A stretch of DNA of 5,058 nucleotides from NCBI GenBank assembly GCA_029863105.1, contig JAOTWC010000132.1, positions 1-5,058 on the forward strand, read 5' to 3'. The notes beneath the pieces are model-generated. The model ran no database searches, was not told the DNA's origin, and was given only the letters and a program-made list of their open reading frames with translations. Both the position numbers and the translations under genes were made by a program. This document shows positions 1-5,058 of the stretch, in pieces. Each line of letters opens with the position of its first letter. Position 1 is the first letter of the stretch. The stretch comes from Gemmatimonadota bacterium. Its GTDB lineage: Bacteria > Gemmatimonadota > Gemmatimonadetes > Palauibacterales > Palauibacteraceae.

Positions 1-60
1 GCGATCCCCGCGGCGCCGGAGGGCGAGACACCCGAGACCTCTGAGAACTCCCCGCACTAA
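1..60 (+). CDS. 3' end of an unidentified upstream gene (partial)
   Basis: Frame 1 is open from the first base to a TAA stop at 58-60 and gives the 19-residue tail AIPAAPEGETPETSENSPH. The tail is rich in Pro, Glu, Thr and Ser, as expected of a disordered C-terminus, and has no motif that identifies a family. It ends 13 bases before the next gene, and a GGAG at 62-65 follows directly, which is the spacing of an operon. In Gemmatimonadota the gene before a TPR protein like the next one is often a Ser/Thr kinase or regulator, but that is inference from context and nothing in these codons shows it. Frame 2 is also open through this stretch, so the assignment of the frame is not certain. Confidence 0.4.
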   Translation, partial: AIPAAPEGETPETSENSPH

Positions 61-61
61 T

Positions 62-65
62 GGAG
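62..65 (+). promoter_or_regulatory. Ribosome binding site supporting the TTG start
   Basis: GGAG lies 8 bases before the TTG at 74-76. It is the only purine-rich Shine-Dalgarno-like element near that start and it decides between TTG 74 and upstream codons in the same open frame. It lies just after the TAA stop of the preceding gene, which fits translational coupling. Confidence 0.5.
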
Positions 66-73
66 CGCCGGAC

Positions 74-2299
74 TTGAAGAATCTGATCAGCGAGCTGCAC
101 GAACGGTCCCTCTGGCAGGTCCTGGGAATGTACCTGGGTGCGTCCTGGATGATGCTGCAGGTCGTGGACGTCATCGGTAACAACTTCGGGCTCCCCGACT
201 GGGTGGCGCCGGCGGCACTGATGCTGCTGCTGGCGGGCCTTCCCATCGTGCTCGTGACGGCGTTCGTGCAGAAGGGTCTGCGGTCGAGACTGGCTGCTTC
301 CACCGGCGCCGGACGCCTGTTCACATGGAAGAAGGCACTGATGGGCGGGGCGGGCGCATTCGTCCTGCTTGCCATGGTCGCCGGAGCGTGGCTCGCCATG
401 CGCGCCGCGGGAATCGGGCCCGTCGGAACGCTGGTAGCCAGCGGGCAGCTGGAGGAGCGCGCGCTGGTGGTCCTGGCCGATTTCGAGGCCGATGACCCGG
501 ACCTGGCCAGCGCCGCCACGGAGGCGCTGAGGGTCGACCTCTCCCAGTCAGGCATCATCCGGCTGGCCGATCCCGCCCTCATCGAGGAGGCGCTGGAGCG
601 CATGGGCCGCGATCCGTCCGAGCCGCTCACCACGGAACTCGCGTCCGAGCTGGCCGTGAGGGAGGGAGCGGGGGCGGTGGTCTCGGGCGCGGTCAACCGC
701 GCCGGCTCCGGGTACGTATTCACCGCTCAAGTCGCGTCGGCGGGGGACGGTGCCGTGCTGACGTCGCAGAGGGAATCGGCGGCGAGCGATGCCGACATCA
801 TCATGGCCATCGACCGGCTCTCGAAGAAGCTGCGCGAGCGCATGGGCGATTCGTACCGTTCCATCCGCTCGGATCCGCCCCTGGAACGCGTGACGACCTC
901 CAACCTGGAGGCGTTGATGCTCTATTCGCGGGCGGCGGATGACGACGTCGACGAGATTACTCTCCTGGAGCAGGCAGTGGCTCTCGACACGAGCTTCGCG
1001 ATGGCCTGGCGATTCCTCGGCATCCAGTATCTGAACAGGCGCACCAACCGTGCCCGCATGATCGACGCGTTCACGCGCGCCTTCGAGCATCGCGACCGGC
1101 TGACGGAGACGGAGCGACGCAAGGCGGCGTCGATGTACTACACGGTCGTCGATTTCGAACCCAGACTGGCAGCCGCCGAGTACGAGGCACTGCTGGAAGC
1201 GGACCCTGAGGATAGAGGGACGATCATCAATCTTGGCGTGCTGGCCAGCATCGTCGGTGATCACGAGCGTTCGGCCGAATACTCGCTGCGAGCGGTTGAC
1301 ATGGACCCCGAGGGGGACACCCCGGCGCACTGGAATGCCATCACGGGCCTCGTCAACGCCGGGCGCGTGGAGGAAGCCGAAGCGATGGTGGATTCCGCCG
1401 AAAAGGTGTGGGGGAGCAAGTCTCCTCGTGCCCGGATCATGGTGCTGGCCGCGCAGGGCAGGCTCGACGAGGGCGAAGCCAACTTCCGCGCCAGGCTTGA
1501 GCCTGGAATGAGACCAGAAGGGCGCGCCTGGCTGGCCCTGCGGCTGGCGCAGTTCGCGGCCACTCGTGGACGGCTCGCGGAAGCGGAAGAGGAGACCCGC
1601 ATTCGGACTGCATTCCTCACGCAGTCGGACATCAGCACGGAATACTACCAGACCGTCGTGCAGGCGGCGTGGACGGACCTGGTCGTCCGGCGGCGCCCGG
1701 AGCTGGCCGTGGCCCGACTGACCGATGCGCTGGAACGCTATCCGCTTACCGAGCTCGAGGCTCGGGACCGCCCCTATCTCGAGCTGGCCGAGGTCTTTGC
1801 ACGCGCCGGGAGCGCGGACATGGCGAGGAACCTCGTCGAGGACATGCGGACGCACTTCGATGCCTCCGACCTGAAGCGTCTGAAATCACAGCTGCTGATC
1901 GTAGAAGGCGAGATCGCGCTGGCGGAGGGACGACCCGAAGCGGCGATCGAGAGGTTCAATCTCGCCTTCCAGGACTCCTGCCACATCTGCCCGCTTCCCG
2001 GGCTCGCGCTCGCGTACGAGGCGCTGGGCGAACGGGACTCGACGATCGCGGCATTCACCCGATACGTCGAGACGCCGTATGCGGACCGCTTCCTCGTCTA
2101 CTCGTATCCGTTGGGTCAGGCCCTGGCGCCTGCGCACGAGCGCCTCGGCGAGTTGCATGACGAGGCCGGGAACCTGAACGCGGCCGCGCAGCACTATGCC
2201 CGGTTCGTCGAACTGTGGGCCGGGGCGGACGAGGAACTCCAACCCCGGGTACGGGCGGCGCAGGCCCGGGTGGACAGTATCGTGAGCGCGCGCGGCTGA
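74..2299 (+). CDS. Membrane-anchored TPR protein with FlgO/TolB-like N-terminal domain
   Basis: The 741-residue product starts with a membrane module. A short amphipathic stretch (LISELHERSLWQV) leads into likely helices at about 17-35, 43-65 and 88-109, with the family-like core 'SWMMLQVVDVIG...LPDWV'. Residues about 127-262 (ALVVLADFEADDPDLASAATEALR onward, with 'GAGAVVSGAVNRAGSGYVFTAQV') look like the alpha/beta domain of FlgO/TolB-N-like proteins found in membrane regulators. From about 275 to 735 it is helical and TPR-like, for example 'AEYSLRAVDMDPEGDTPAHW' near 401-420 and repeats ending 'LGELHDEAGNLNAAAQHYARF' near 691-711. A CxxC pair (CHIC) lies at 636-639. No kinase, cyclase or DNA-binding domain is present, so the likely role is protein-protein contact or sensing at the inner membrane. 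The TTG start is chosen because GGAG at 62-65 lies 8 bases upstream and the membrane module begins at once. The frame is open further upstream, so a longer form cannot be excluded. The membrane and TPR assignment is secure; the partner and signal are unknown. Confidence 0.88.
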   Translation: MKNLISELHERSLWQVLGMYLGASWMMLQVVDVIGNNFGLPDWVAPAALMLLLAGLPIVLVTAFVQKGLRSRLAASTGAGRLFTWKKALMGGAGAFVLLAMVAGAWLAMRAAGIGPVGTLVASGQLEERALVVLADFEADDPDLASAATEALRVDLSQSGIIRLADPALIEEALERMGRDPSEPLTTELASELAVREGAGAVVSGAVNRAGSGYVFTAQVASAGDGAVLTSQRESAASDADIIMAIDRLSKKLRERMGDSYRSIRSDPPLERVTTSNLEALMLYSRAADDDVDEITLLEQAVALDTSFAMAWRFLGIQYLNRRTNRARMIDAFTRAFEHRDRLTETERRKAASMYYTVVDFEPRLAAAEYEALLEADPEDRGTIINLGVLASIVGDHERSAEYSLRAVDMDPEGDTPAHWNAITGLVNAGRVEEAEAMVDSAEKVWGSKSPRARIMVLAAQGRLDEGEANFRARLEPGMRPEGRAWLALRLAQFAATRGRLAEAEEETRIRTAFLTQSDISTEYYQTVVQAAWTDLVVRRRPELAVARLTDALERYPLTELEARDRPYLELAEVFARAGSADMARNLVEDMRTHFDASDLKRLKSQLLIVEGEIALAEGRPEAAIERFNLAFQDSCHICPLPGLALAYEALGERDSTIAAFTRYVETPYADRFLVYSYPLGQALAPAHERLGELHDEAGNLNAAAQHYARFVELWAGADEELQPRVRAAQARVDSIVSARG

Positions 2300-2312
2300 G
2301 CCGGCCTCGGCT
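2299..2312. terminator. Weak hairpin between convergent genes, possible terminator
   Basis: AGCCG-GCCT-CGGCT forms a perfect 5-bp stem with a 4-base loop. It starts on the last base of the TPR gene's stop codon and lies just before the stop of the opposing lipoprotein gene. The stem is short and no T-run follows on either strand, so it may have no function. Confidence 0.2.
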
Positions 2313-2315
2313 GGG

Positions 2316-2729
2316 CTAGTCCAGTGCCTCGACCAGAGCCAGTGTGACCCGATAGTCCTCTGGCCTGATTCCGCCGGGTACCTCGGGGTACGGACTCAGC
2401 TCGATCAATGTGAGTTCGTACGAGTCCAGGACGATAGCCTTCGCCCCCCCGAGCGTGTGCAGCGTGTGCTCCACAGCGTCGCCGGTCCGGGGGATGACCT
2501 CAAGGACAACCGCACCGTCGCCCGCCCAGACACATTGGAGACGGAGCGGGCAGCGCGAGTCTGCCACCACCCCCTGAAAGCGAACGTGACCAAGGGCACC
2601 CAGGGCCACGCCCTCCCCCGGTGCAAGCGTGAAGGACTCTCCCGTCTCGGGAGCCGAAATGTCGCCCTCGCAGGCAGCTACTGCCCACAGGGCAAAGAGG
2701 CTCAACGGTATGACCGCTGCTCGACACAC
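2316..2729 (-). CDS. Small lipoprotein of an unnamed 'DSRCP-CVWAG' family
   Basis: The frame is open far upstream, but the real start is most likely the GTG at 2729. GGAG lies 9 bases upstream of it, and translation then gives a textbook lipoprotein signal, MCRAAVIPLSLFALWAVAAC, with lipobox VAAC and the lipidated Cys at residue 20. The 137-residue precursor has a beta-rich mature part. It carries 'FTLAPGEGVAL' at 33-43, the signature DSRCP (57-61) with CVWAG (66-70), where Cys60 and Cys66 could form a disulfide, then 'DSYELTLIELSPYPEV' near 102-117 and a closing 'DYRVTLALVE'. I recognise this pattern from many conserved hypothetical lipoproteins, especially in Bacteroidota-like genomes, but know no function or accepted name. 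Glu follows the lipidated Cys, which by the enterobacterial Lol rule would favour the outer membrane. The gene is convergent with the TPR gene (16 bases apart) and divergent from the DUF4328 gene. Confidence 0.82.
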   Translation of the reverse strand: MCRAAVIPLSLFALWAVAACEGDISAPETGESFTLAPGEGVALGALGHVRFQGVVADSRCPLRLQCVWAGDGAVVLEVIPRTGDAVEHTLHTLGGAKAIVLDSYELTLIELSPYPEVPGGIRPEDYRVTLALVEALD

Positions 2730-2913
2730 TGCCAGGATCTCCGAAGGGTGAAACAGCAATGAAGACTGCCCGGTCAGAATATACAACCGGCACACCGGGA
2801 TCGTTCCCACGAAGTGCGCTCGGACGGGGGCCGGCAGGGCTGTCTTCGGCTCCCTCCCGTCCGGCGCAGAACATGCGTGCCTGGGGTTCGTAGGCCATTC
2901 CAGGAGACGCGCC
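2730..2913. promoter_or_regulatory. Divergent intergenic region with AT-rich box
   Basis: This 184-base stretch separates two genes transcribed away from each other, so it should carry both promoters. The clearest AT-rich spot is AATATACA at 2778-2785. It could serve as a -10 element on either strand (TATACA on plus, TATATT on minus), but I find no convincing -35 partner at the usual spacing. The box sits inside the inverted repeat CCGGT-N11-ACCGG (2770-2774 and 2786-2790). A stronger hairpin follows at 2821-2863. No small gene with a supported start was found here. Confidence 0.35.
2821..2863 (+). repeat. Inverted repeat / hairpin in the DUF4328 leader
   Basis: CGGACGGG at 2821-2828 is perfectly complementary to CCCGTCCG at 2856-2863. 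The stem extends inward by a G-T and a G-C pair to 10 bp, leaving a 23-base loop. It ends 50 bases before the DUF4328 start codon. If transcription starts near the AT box at about 2780 it would form in the 5' leader. No T-run follows, so an intrinsic terminator is unlikely. An operator or leader structure is possible. Confidence 0.4.
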
Positions 2914-3642
2914 ATGCAGACACGATTCGAGGGCGAGTATCTCAGTCCGACAGGCCGAACACTGGCTTTGATAGCGGTTCTCGCCGCATTCGTCGTTCTG
3001 GCGGAAGTCAGTATATGGGCTACGTTTACAGAGCTTACCGTGTGGGAGGAAGCGTTGGCCAGCAATGTGCTGGTCGCCCATGAGGGATCTGCCAGCGCAT
3101 ACCGAATAGCCCTGGCCGACGGTTTCTTACTTTTTTTCTTTTCAGCGTCGGCTTTGCTGTTTGTTCGCTGGCTGAGCCGCACGGCTCGCAATGCCCGAGC
3201 CCTCGGAGCGATAGGAATGCGATTTGGGCCCCGTGCAGCCGTTGGCTGGTGGTTCGTGCCGGTGTTCCATCTCTGGAAACCCTTACAGGTACTGAGGGAA
3301 TTGTTCCAGGCCTCTAACCCCAAGTACATGGACAACTGGAAACAGGCACCCGTTCCGCGCCTGCTGTCGCTGTGGTGGGCTTTGTGGGTGGTGTTTCAGG
3401 TGACGGTGTCGCTTTCTCTGCTGGCCGATCTCTGGGCCACTACTCCGGACCAGCACTATATGGCAGCATGGGGCTCAGCGTTCGTAGGCGTCTTCGCGGC
3501 GCCCCTCGGTGTCGCCGCGGCGATAGGATCCTGGCGGCTGCGGACTCTGCAGCGCGCCCGGGCCCGGTGCACGGCTCCAATGCGGGTGCGCCAACCATGG
3601 CCCACTCGCTCGTCAGGCGACCCGGCGTTGCTGAAAGGGTAA
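2914..3642 (+). CDS. DUF4328 domain multi-pass membrane protein
   Basis: The 242-residue product has hydrophobic segments at about 15-38, 67-87, 149-173 and 186-206. Between the second and third lies the motif set of the DUF4328 family: 'RWLSRTARNARALGA' at 85-99, the core GWWFVPVFHLWKPLQVLREL at 111-130, then 'FQASNP', and WWALWV at 154-159. This order and spacing match DUF4328 proteins, whose function is unknown; many occur in actinobacteria and other GC-rich bacteria. The C-terminal 35 residues are basic and look disordered. The ATG at 2914 is well supported: AGGAG at 2902-2906 sits 7 bases upstream. The coding sequence uses AT-rich codons that are uncommon nearby, including TTA leucine codons at residues 72 and 124 and a T-rich run at 3127-3140, which may reflect transfer. 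The gene is divergent from the DSRCP lipoprotein and convergent with the fasciclin gene (35 bases apart, no hairpin seen). Confidence 0.87.
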   Translation: MQTRFEGEYLSPTGRTLALIAVLAAFVVLAEVSIWATFTELTVWEEALASNVLVAHEGSASAYRIALADGFLLFFFSASALLFVRWLSRTARNARALGAIGMRFGPRAAVGWWFVPVFHLWKPLQVLRELFQASNPKYMDNWKQAPVPRLLSLWWALWVVFQVTVSLSLLADLWATTPDQHYMAAWGSAFVGVFAAPLGVAAAIGSWRLRTLQRARARCTAPMRVRQPWPTRSSGDPALLKG

Positions 3643-3677
3643 CCTCTGTGGCGGCCTGAATCGTCCTGCGATGCCCG

Positions 3678-4223
3678 CTACTCCGCCGAAGGCACCAGAA
3701 CGCCGTCGATCACGTGCACCCACCCGTTCGATGCCCGCACCGAACCGAGCACCTTCGCCTCCCCGATCCACATCTCCCCATCCTTCAACGTGATCGTCTC
3801 GTGCCCGCCGTCTACCATCCACAACGACTGGCCGTCCTTGAAGTAGTCGGTGGGAAGGGCCGATGTCGTGACGTGATGGTGAAGAACCTTGCGCAACGTC
3901 GACCTGTTCTCCGGCTTGAGCAGGTCATCGACCGTCCCTGCCGGGAGCTTGTCGAACGCCGCGTTCGTCGGGGCGAAGACCGTGAACGGGCCCGGATTCG
4001 CGAGCACGTCCACGAGGTCCGCCGCCTGCACGGCTGCCACGAGCGTCGTGTGGTCCGCCGAGCCGACGGCGACCTTCACGATGTCGGGCTGCGAGGTGTC
4101 GTCCGCGATGGAGGCCATGCCGGCGGCCGATTCCTCCGGAGCACCCTGGTCGGCCTGTTCAGCGGGAGTGCACGCGAAGATGGCCGTGATCGCGGCAAGA
4201 GCAAATACACCAATGCGAGACAT
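3678..4223 (-). CDS. Fasciclin (FAS1) domain lipoprotein
   Basis: The 181-residue precursor begins MSRIGVFALAAITAIFAC, a signal peptide with a lipobox-like IFAC and the putative lipidated Cys at residue 18. An Ala/Glu/Ser-rich linker (about 19-45) follows, then one complete FAS1 domain at about 47-179. Its landmarks are present: 'HTTLVAAVQAADLVDVL' near 58-74, the H1-type motif FTVFAPTNAAFDKLP at 80-94, 'LRKVLHHHV' at 110-118 matching the conserved YH region, and the terminal strand 'GWVHVIDGVLVP' at 167-178. FAS1 domains act in adhesion or extracellular matrix contacts; the ligand here is unknown. The start is firm because GGAGGAG (4230-4236) lies 6 bases upstream of the ATG. It follows the 51-residue membrane protein gene on the same strand after 186 bases, a gap long enough for its own promoter. 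Confidence 0.93.
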   Translation of the reverse strand: MSRIGVFALAAITAIFACTPAEQADQGAPEESAAGMASIADDTSQPDIVKVAVGSADHTTLVAAVQAADLVDVLANPGPFTVFAPTNAAFDKLPAGTVDDLLKPENRSTLRKVLHHHVTTSALPTDYFKDGQSLWMVDGGHETITLKDGEMWIGEAKVLGSVRASNGWVHVIDGVLVPSAE

Positions 4224-4247
4224 GGAGAACTCCTCCGGGTTTCGTTT

Positions 4248-4260
4248 TCTGTCAGACAGA
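4248..4260. repeat. Perfect 13-base palindrome in the fasciclin gene leader
   Basis: TCTGTC-A-GACAGA is a perfect 6+1+6 inverted repeat. It lies between the ribosome binding site (4230-4236) and a possible -10 box of the fasciclin gene. The size and symmetry suit a dimeric repressor site, or a small leader hairpin close to the ribosome binding site. There is no second copy in the window to support it. Confidence 0.35.
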
Positions 4261-4277
4261 GGCTGCTGATCAGTCCA

Positions 4278-4305
4278 GATATATCGTCACGAGGCGCACG
4301 CGCAA
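4278..4305 (-). promoter_or_regulatory. Possible promoter of the fasciclin gene
   Basis: Read on the minus strand, TTGCGC (4300-4305) and TATATC (4278-4283) are separated by 16 bases. The -10 matches the sigma-70 consensus at 4 of 6 positions and the -35 at only 3 of 6. It is the one AT-rich island in an otherwise very GC-rich gap, about 55 bases upstream of the start codon. The remainder of the gap (4306-4409) holds no other feature I can support. Confidence 0.28.
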
Positions 4306-4409
4306 TGGGAAACCCGGCAACCCCGCCGCGCCGCGCGACGCACAACGGACAACTGCGCCTCCGTGGCGAAGCCGTCGAATCCGGGGATGCCCGAAGCTCA
4401 CATCCGATG

Positions 4410-4565
4410 TCAGCCGACGGCGAGCCCCAGGTACCACGGCCAGATGAGCAACGCCAACAGCGCCTTCCCGAACGACAACTGGGCGAGAGCGACGGTGAAC
4501 AGCCAACCGATGTACCACAGGCCGCCGTAGCCGTGCTCCACTTTGATCGTTTTCGTATCTGACAT
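4410..4565 (-). CDS. Small two-helix membrane protein, 51 residues
   Basis: The ATG at 4565 is preceded by an excellent ribosome binding site, AGGAGGAG at 4572-4579, with 6 bases of spacing. This fixes the start although the frame is open to the window edge. The product has a polar N-terminus (MSDTKTIKVEHGYGG) and then two hydrophobic stretches, about 16-31 (LWYIGWLFTVALAQL) and 34-50 (KALLALLIWPWYLGLAV), separated by a short 'SFGK' turn. It should be a helical hairpin in the inner membrane. The pattern 'YGGLWYIGWLFT...IWPWYLG' resembles conserved short hypothetical proteins found in various bacteria, but no function is known to me. It lies upstream of the fasciclin gene on the same strand and divergent from the secreted protein at 4719. 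Confidence 0.8.
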   Translation of the reverse strand: MSDTKTIKVEHGYGGLWYIGWLFTVALAQLSFGKALLALLIWPWYLGLAVG

Positions 4566-4610
4566 GACCTGCTCCTCCTGAATGCGGATTCCAACGGAGA
4601 CTGTGCGACG

Positions 4611-4640
4611 AATATGCAACCTACGGTCTGCCGATGTGAA
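4611..4640 (-). promoter_or_regulatory. Possible promoter of the small membrane protein gene
   Basis: On the minus strand TTCACA (4635-4640) matches the -35 consensus at 5 of 6 positions, and CATATT (4611-4616) matches the -10 at 4 of 6, with an 18-base spacer. This would start transcription roughly 40 bases before the ATG. It assumes a sigma-70-type consensus. Confidence 0.33.
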
Positions 4641-4645
4641 CTCGA

Positions 4646-4659
4646 ATGCCGCACGGCAT
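4646..4659. repeat. Perfect 14-base palindrome in a divergent promoter region
   Basis: ATGCCG-CA-CGGCAT is a perfect 6+2+6 inverted repeat. It lies 6 bases beyond the proposed -35 of the small membrane protein gene and 60 bases before the ATG at 4719. Its place between two divergent genes suits an operator acting on either or both. The rest of the gap between the genes (4660-4718) shows no recognisable promoter or ribosome binding site. Confidence 0.35.
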
Positions 4660-4718
4660 CCGTCCGGGGCCCGGTCCGCGAGTTGCCCCCCGACACACGT
4701 CTCCCCGATCTTCCTGCC

Positions 4719-5058
4719 ATGACCATGCGAAGACAGATGGCCATCGGCTGCCTTTCGCTTGCCGCCGCATGCCTGCTTGTTCATCCGCAAGCCGCGCGCG
4801 GTCAGGACCCGGACGGCGTTACCTACTGGCTGGATATCGACTGCGCTCACCGAGGGACCCTGAACGAGGGTACGCGGAGCCTCTATTCGATCACTGGAAT
4901 ATCGGACGACGGAGAGGAGTATTCCTTCCTCTCGGAAGACGCGGACGAGCGAAGGCTGAGAGAGCAGGATTGTCTGGCTGGTGTGGCTCCGTTCACCGTG
5001 TCGCTGCCGGGTGCCGTGAGATTGAGATACGTTCGGATCGAACTGCTGAACGGCCAAT
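4719..5058 (+). CDS. Exported protein of unknown function (5' part only)
   Basis: Frame 3 is open from 4719 to the window end and gives 113 residues before the edge. It begins with a clear signal peptide: MTMRRQM is basic, then AIGCLSLAAACLLV (8-21) is hydrophobic, and a likely cleavage site follows after Ala-Arg-Gly (26-28), leaving mature QDPDG. The mature part contains 'VTYWLDIDCAHRGTL' (34-48), an acidic stretch 'SDDGEEYSFLSEDADE' (62-77), then 'EQDCLAGVAPFTVSLPGAVRLRYVRIELLNG'-like beta-rich sequence to the edge, with two Cys (42 and 85) that could pair. I do not recognise the family. ATGs at 4719, 4725 and 4737 are all possible starts and none has a good ribosome binding site; the first two give the best basic n-region. 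The gene is divergent from the small membrane protein. The signal peptide is good evidence that it is real. Confidence 0.68.
   Translation, partial: MTMRRQMAIGCLSLAAACLLVHPQAARGQDPDGVTYWLDIDCAHRGTLNEGTRSLYSITGISDDGEEYSFLSEDADERRLREQDCLAGVAPFTVSLPGAVRLRYVRIELLNGQ

Noticed and set aside
548..1855. Long minus-strand open frame (435 codons) opposite the TPR gene
   Set aside because: It is Arg/His/Pro/Gly-rich with no recognisable domain and lies wholly antisense to a well-supported gene. Long antisense frames are common in GC-rich coding DNA.
1979..1993. Possible c-type heme site at CHIC in the TPR protein
   Set aside because: The heme motif needs CxxCH; here the residue after the second Cys is Pro.
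2500..3081. Minus-strand open frame of 193 codons
   Set aside because: It overlaps both the lipoprotein and the DUF4328 gene in other frames and has the composition of a shadow, with no signal or domain.
2730..3335. Upstream extension of the DSRCP lipoprotein frame to 339 codons
   Set aside because: The extension is antisense to the DUF4328 gene and would place the lipoprotein signal in mid-protein. The GTG at 2729 with its GGAG gives a proper signal peptide.
3643..3677. Terminator between the convergent DUF4328 and fasciclin genes
   Set aside because: I found no hairpin with a usable stem or a T-run in these 35 bases on either strand.
4400..4410. Palindrome ACATC-C-GATGT at the end of the small membrane protein gene
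   Set aside because: The arms are only 5 bp, they reach into the stop codon, and no T-run follows on the minus strand, so neither a terminator nor an operator can be supported.
3714..4562. Plus-strand open frame of 282 codons
   Set aside because: It is antisense to the fasciclin and small membrane protein genes and is Arg-rich, with no domain. The opposite strand has clear FAS1 motifs and ribosome binding sites.
4076..4744. Minus-strand open frame of 222 codons
   Set aside because: It runs through the small membrane protein, the intergenic gap and the fasciclin start in a different frame, and is Ser/Arg-rich without recognisable features.
4566..5057. Upstream extension of the small membrane protein frame to 215 codons
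   Set aside because: It would cover the whole divergent region and run antisense to the exported protein. The strong ribosome binding site at 4572-4579 fixes the start at 4565.

Overview
The window looks like ordinary chromosomal DNA from a GC-rich, diderm bacterium, most likely a member of the Gemmatimonadota or a close relative. This is inferred from three things: the high GC content, the well-formed GGAG-type ribosome binding sites, and above all the first gene. That gene's N-terminal membrane module, C-terminal TPR array and closing 'LGELHDEAGN...FVELW...ELQP' signature resemble proteins I associate with Gemmatimonadota, where such regions are often fused to or encoded beside Ser/Thr kinases. 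No database search was possible.

Layout from left to right. (1) Positions 1-60 hold the last 19 codons of an unidentified plus-strand gene. (2) Positions 74-2299 (+) encode a 741-residue membrane-anchored TPR protein, probably co-transcribed with the preceding gene. (3) A 137-residue lipoprotein of an unnamed 'DSRCP...CVWAG' family lies convergently at 2316-2729 (-). (4) A divergent intergenic region (2730-2913) contains a 10-bp-stem hairpin and a short inverted repeat around an AT-rich box. (5) A DUF4328 multi-pass membrane protein is at 2914-3642 (+), with base composition less GC-rich than its neighbours. (6) A fasciclin (FAS1) domain lipoprotein is at 3678-4223 (-), convergent with it. 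(7) A 51-residue two-helix membrane protein is at 4410-4565 (-), upstream of the fasciclin gene on the same strand. (8) A secreted protein of unknown function starts divergently at about 4719 (+) and runs off the window end.

Almost every complete product is predicted to be membrane-bound, lipid-anchored or exported, so the window is a cell-envelope cluster in a loose sense. The genes are separately oriented, and nothing in the sequence shows that they form one pathway. I saw no tRNA or rRNA gene, transposase, integrase, CRISPR array or phage gene. The points most worth checking are the unnamed small families, four inverted repeats in the intergenic regions, the start of the TPR gene, and the compositional difference of the DUF4328 gene. 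I do not see convincing evidence for a new biological system.
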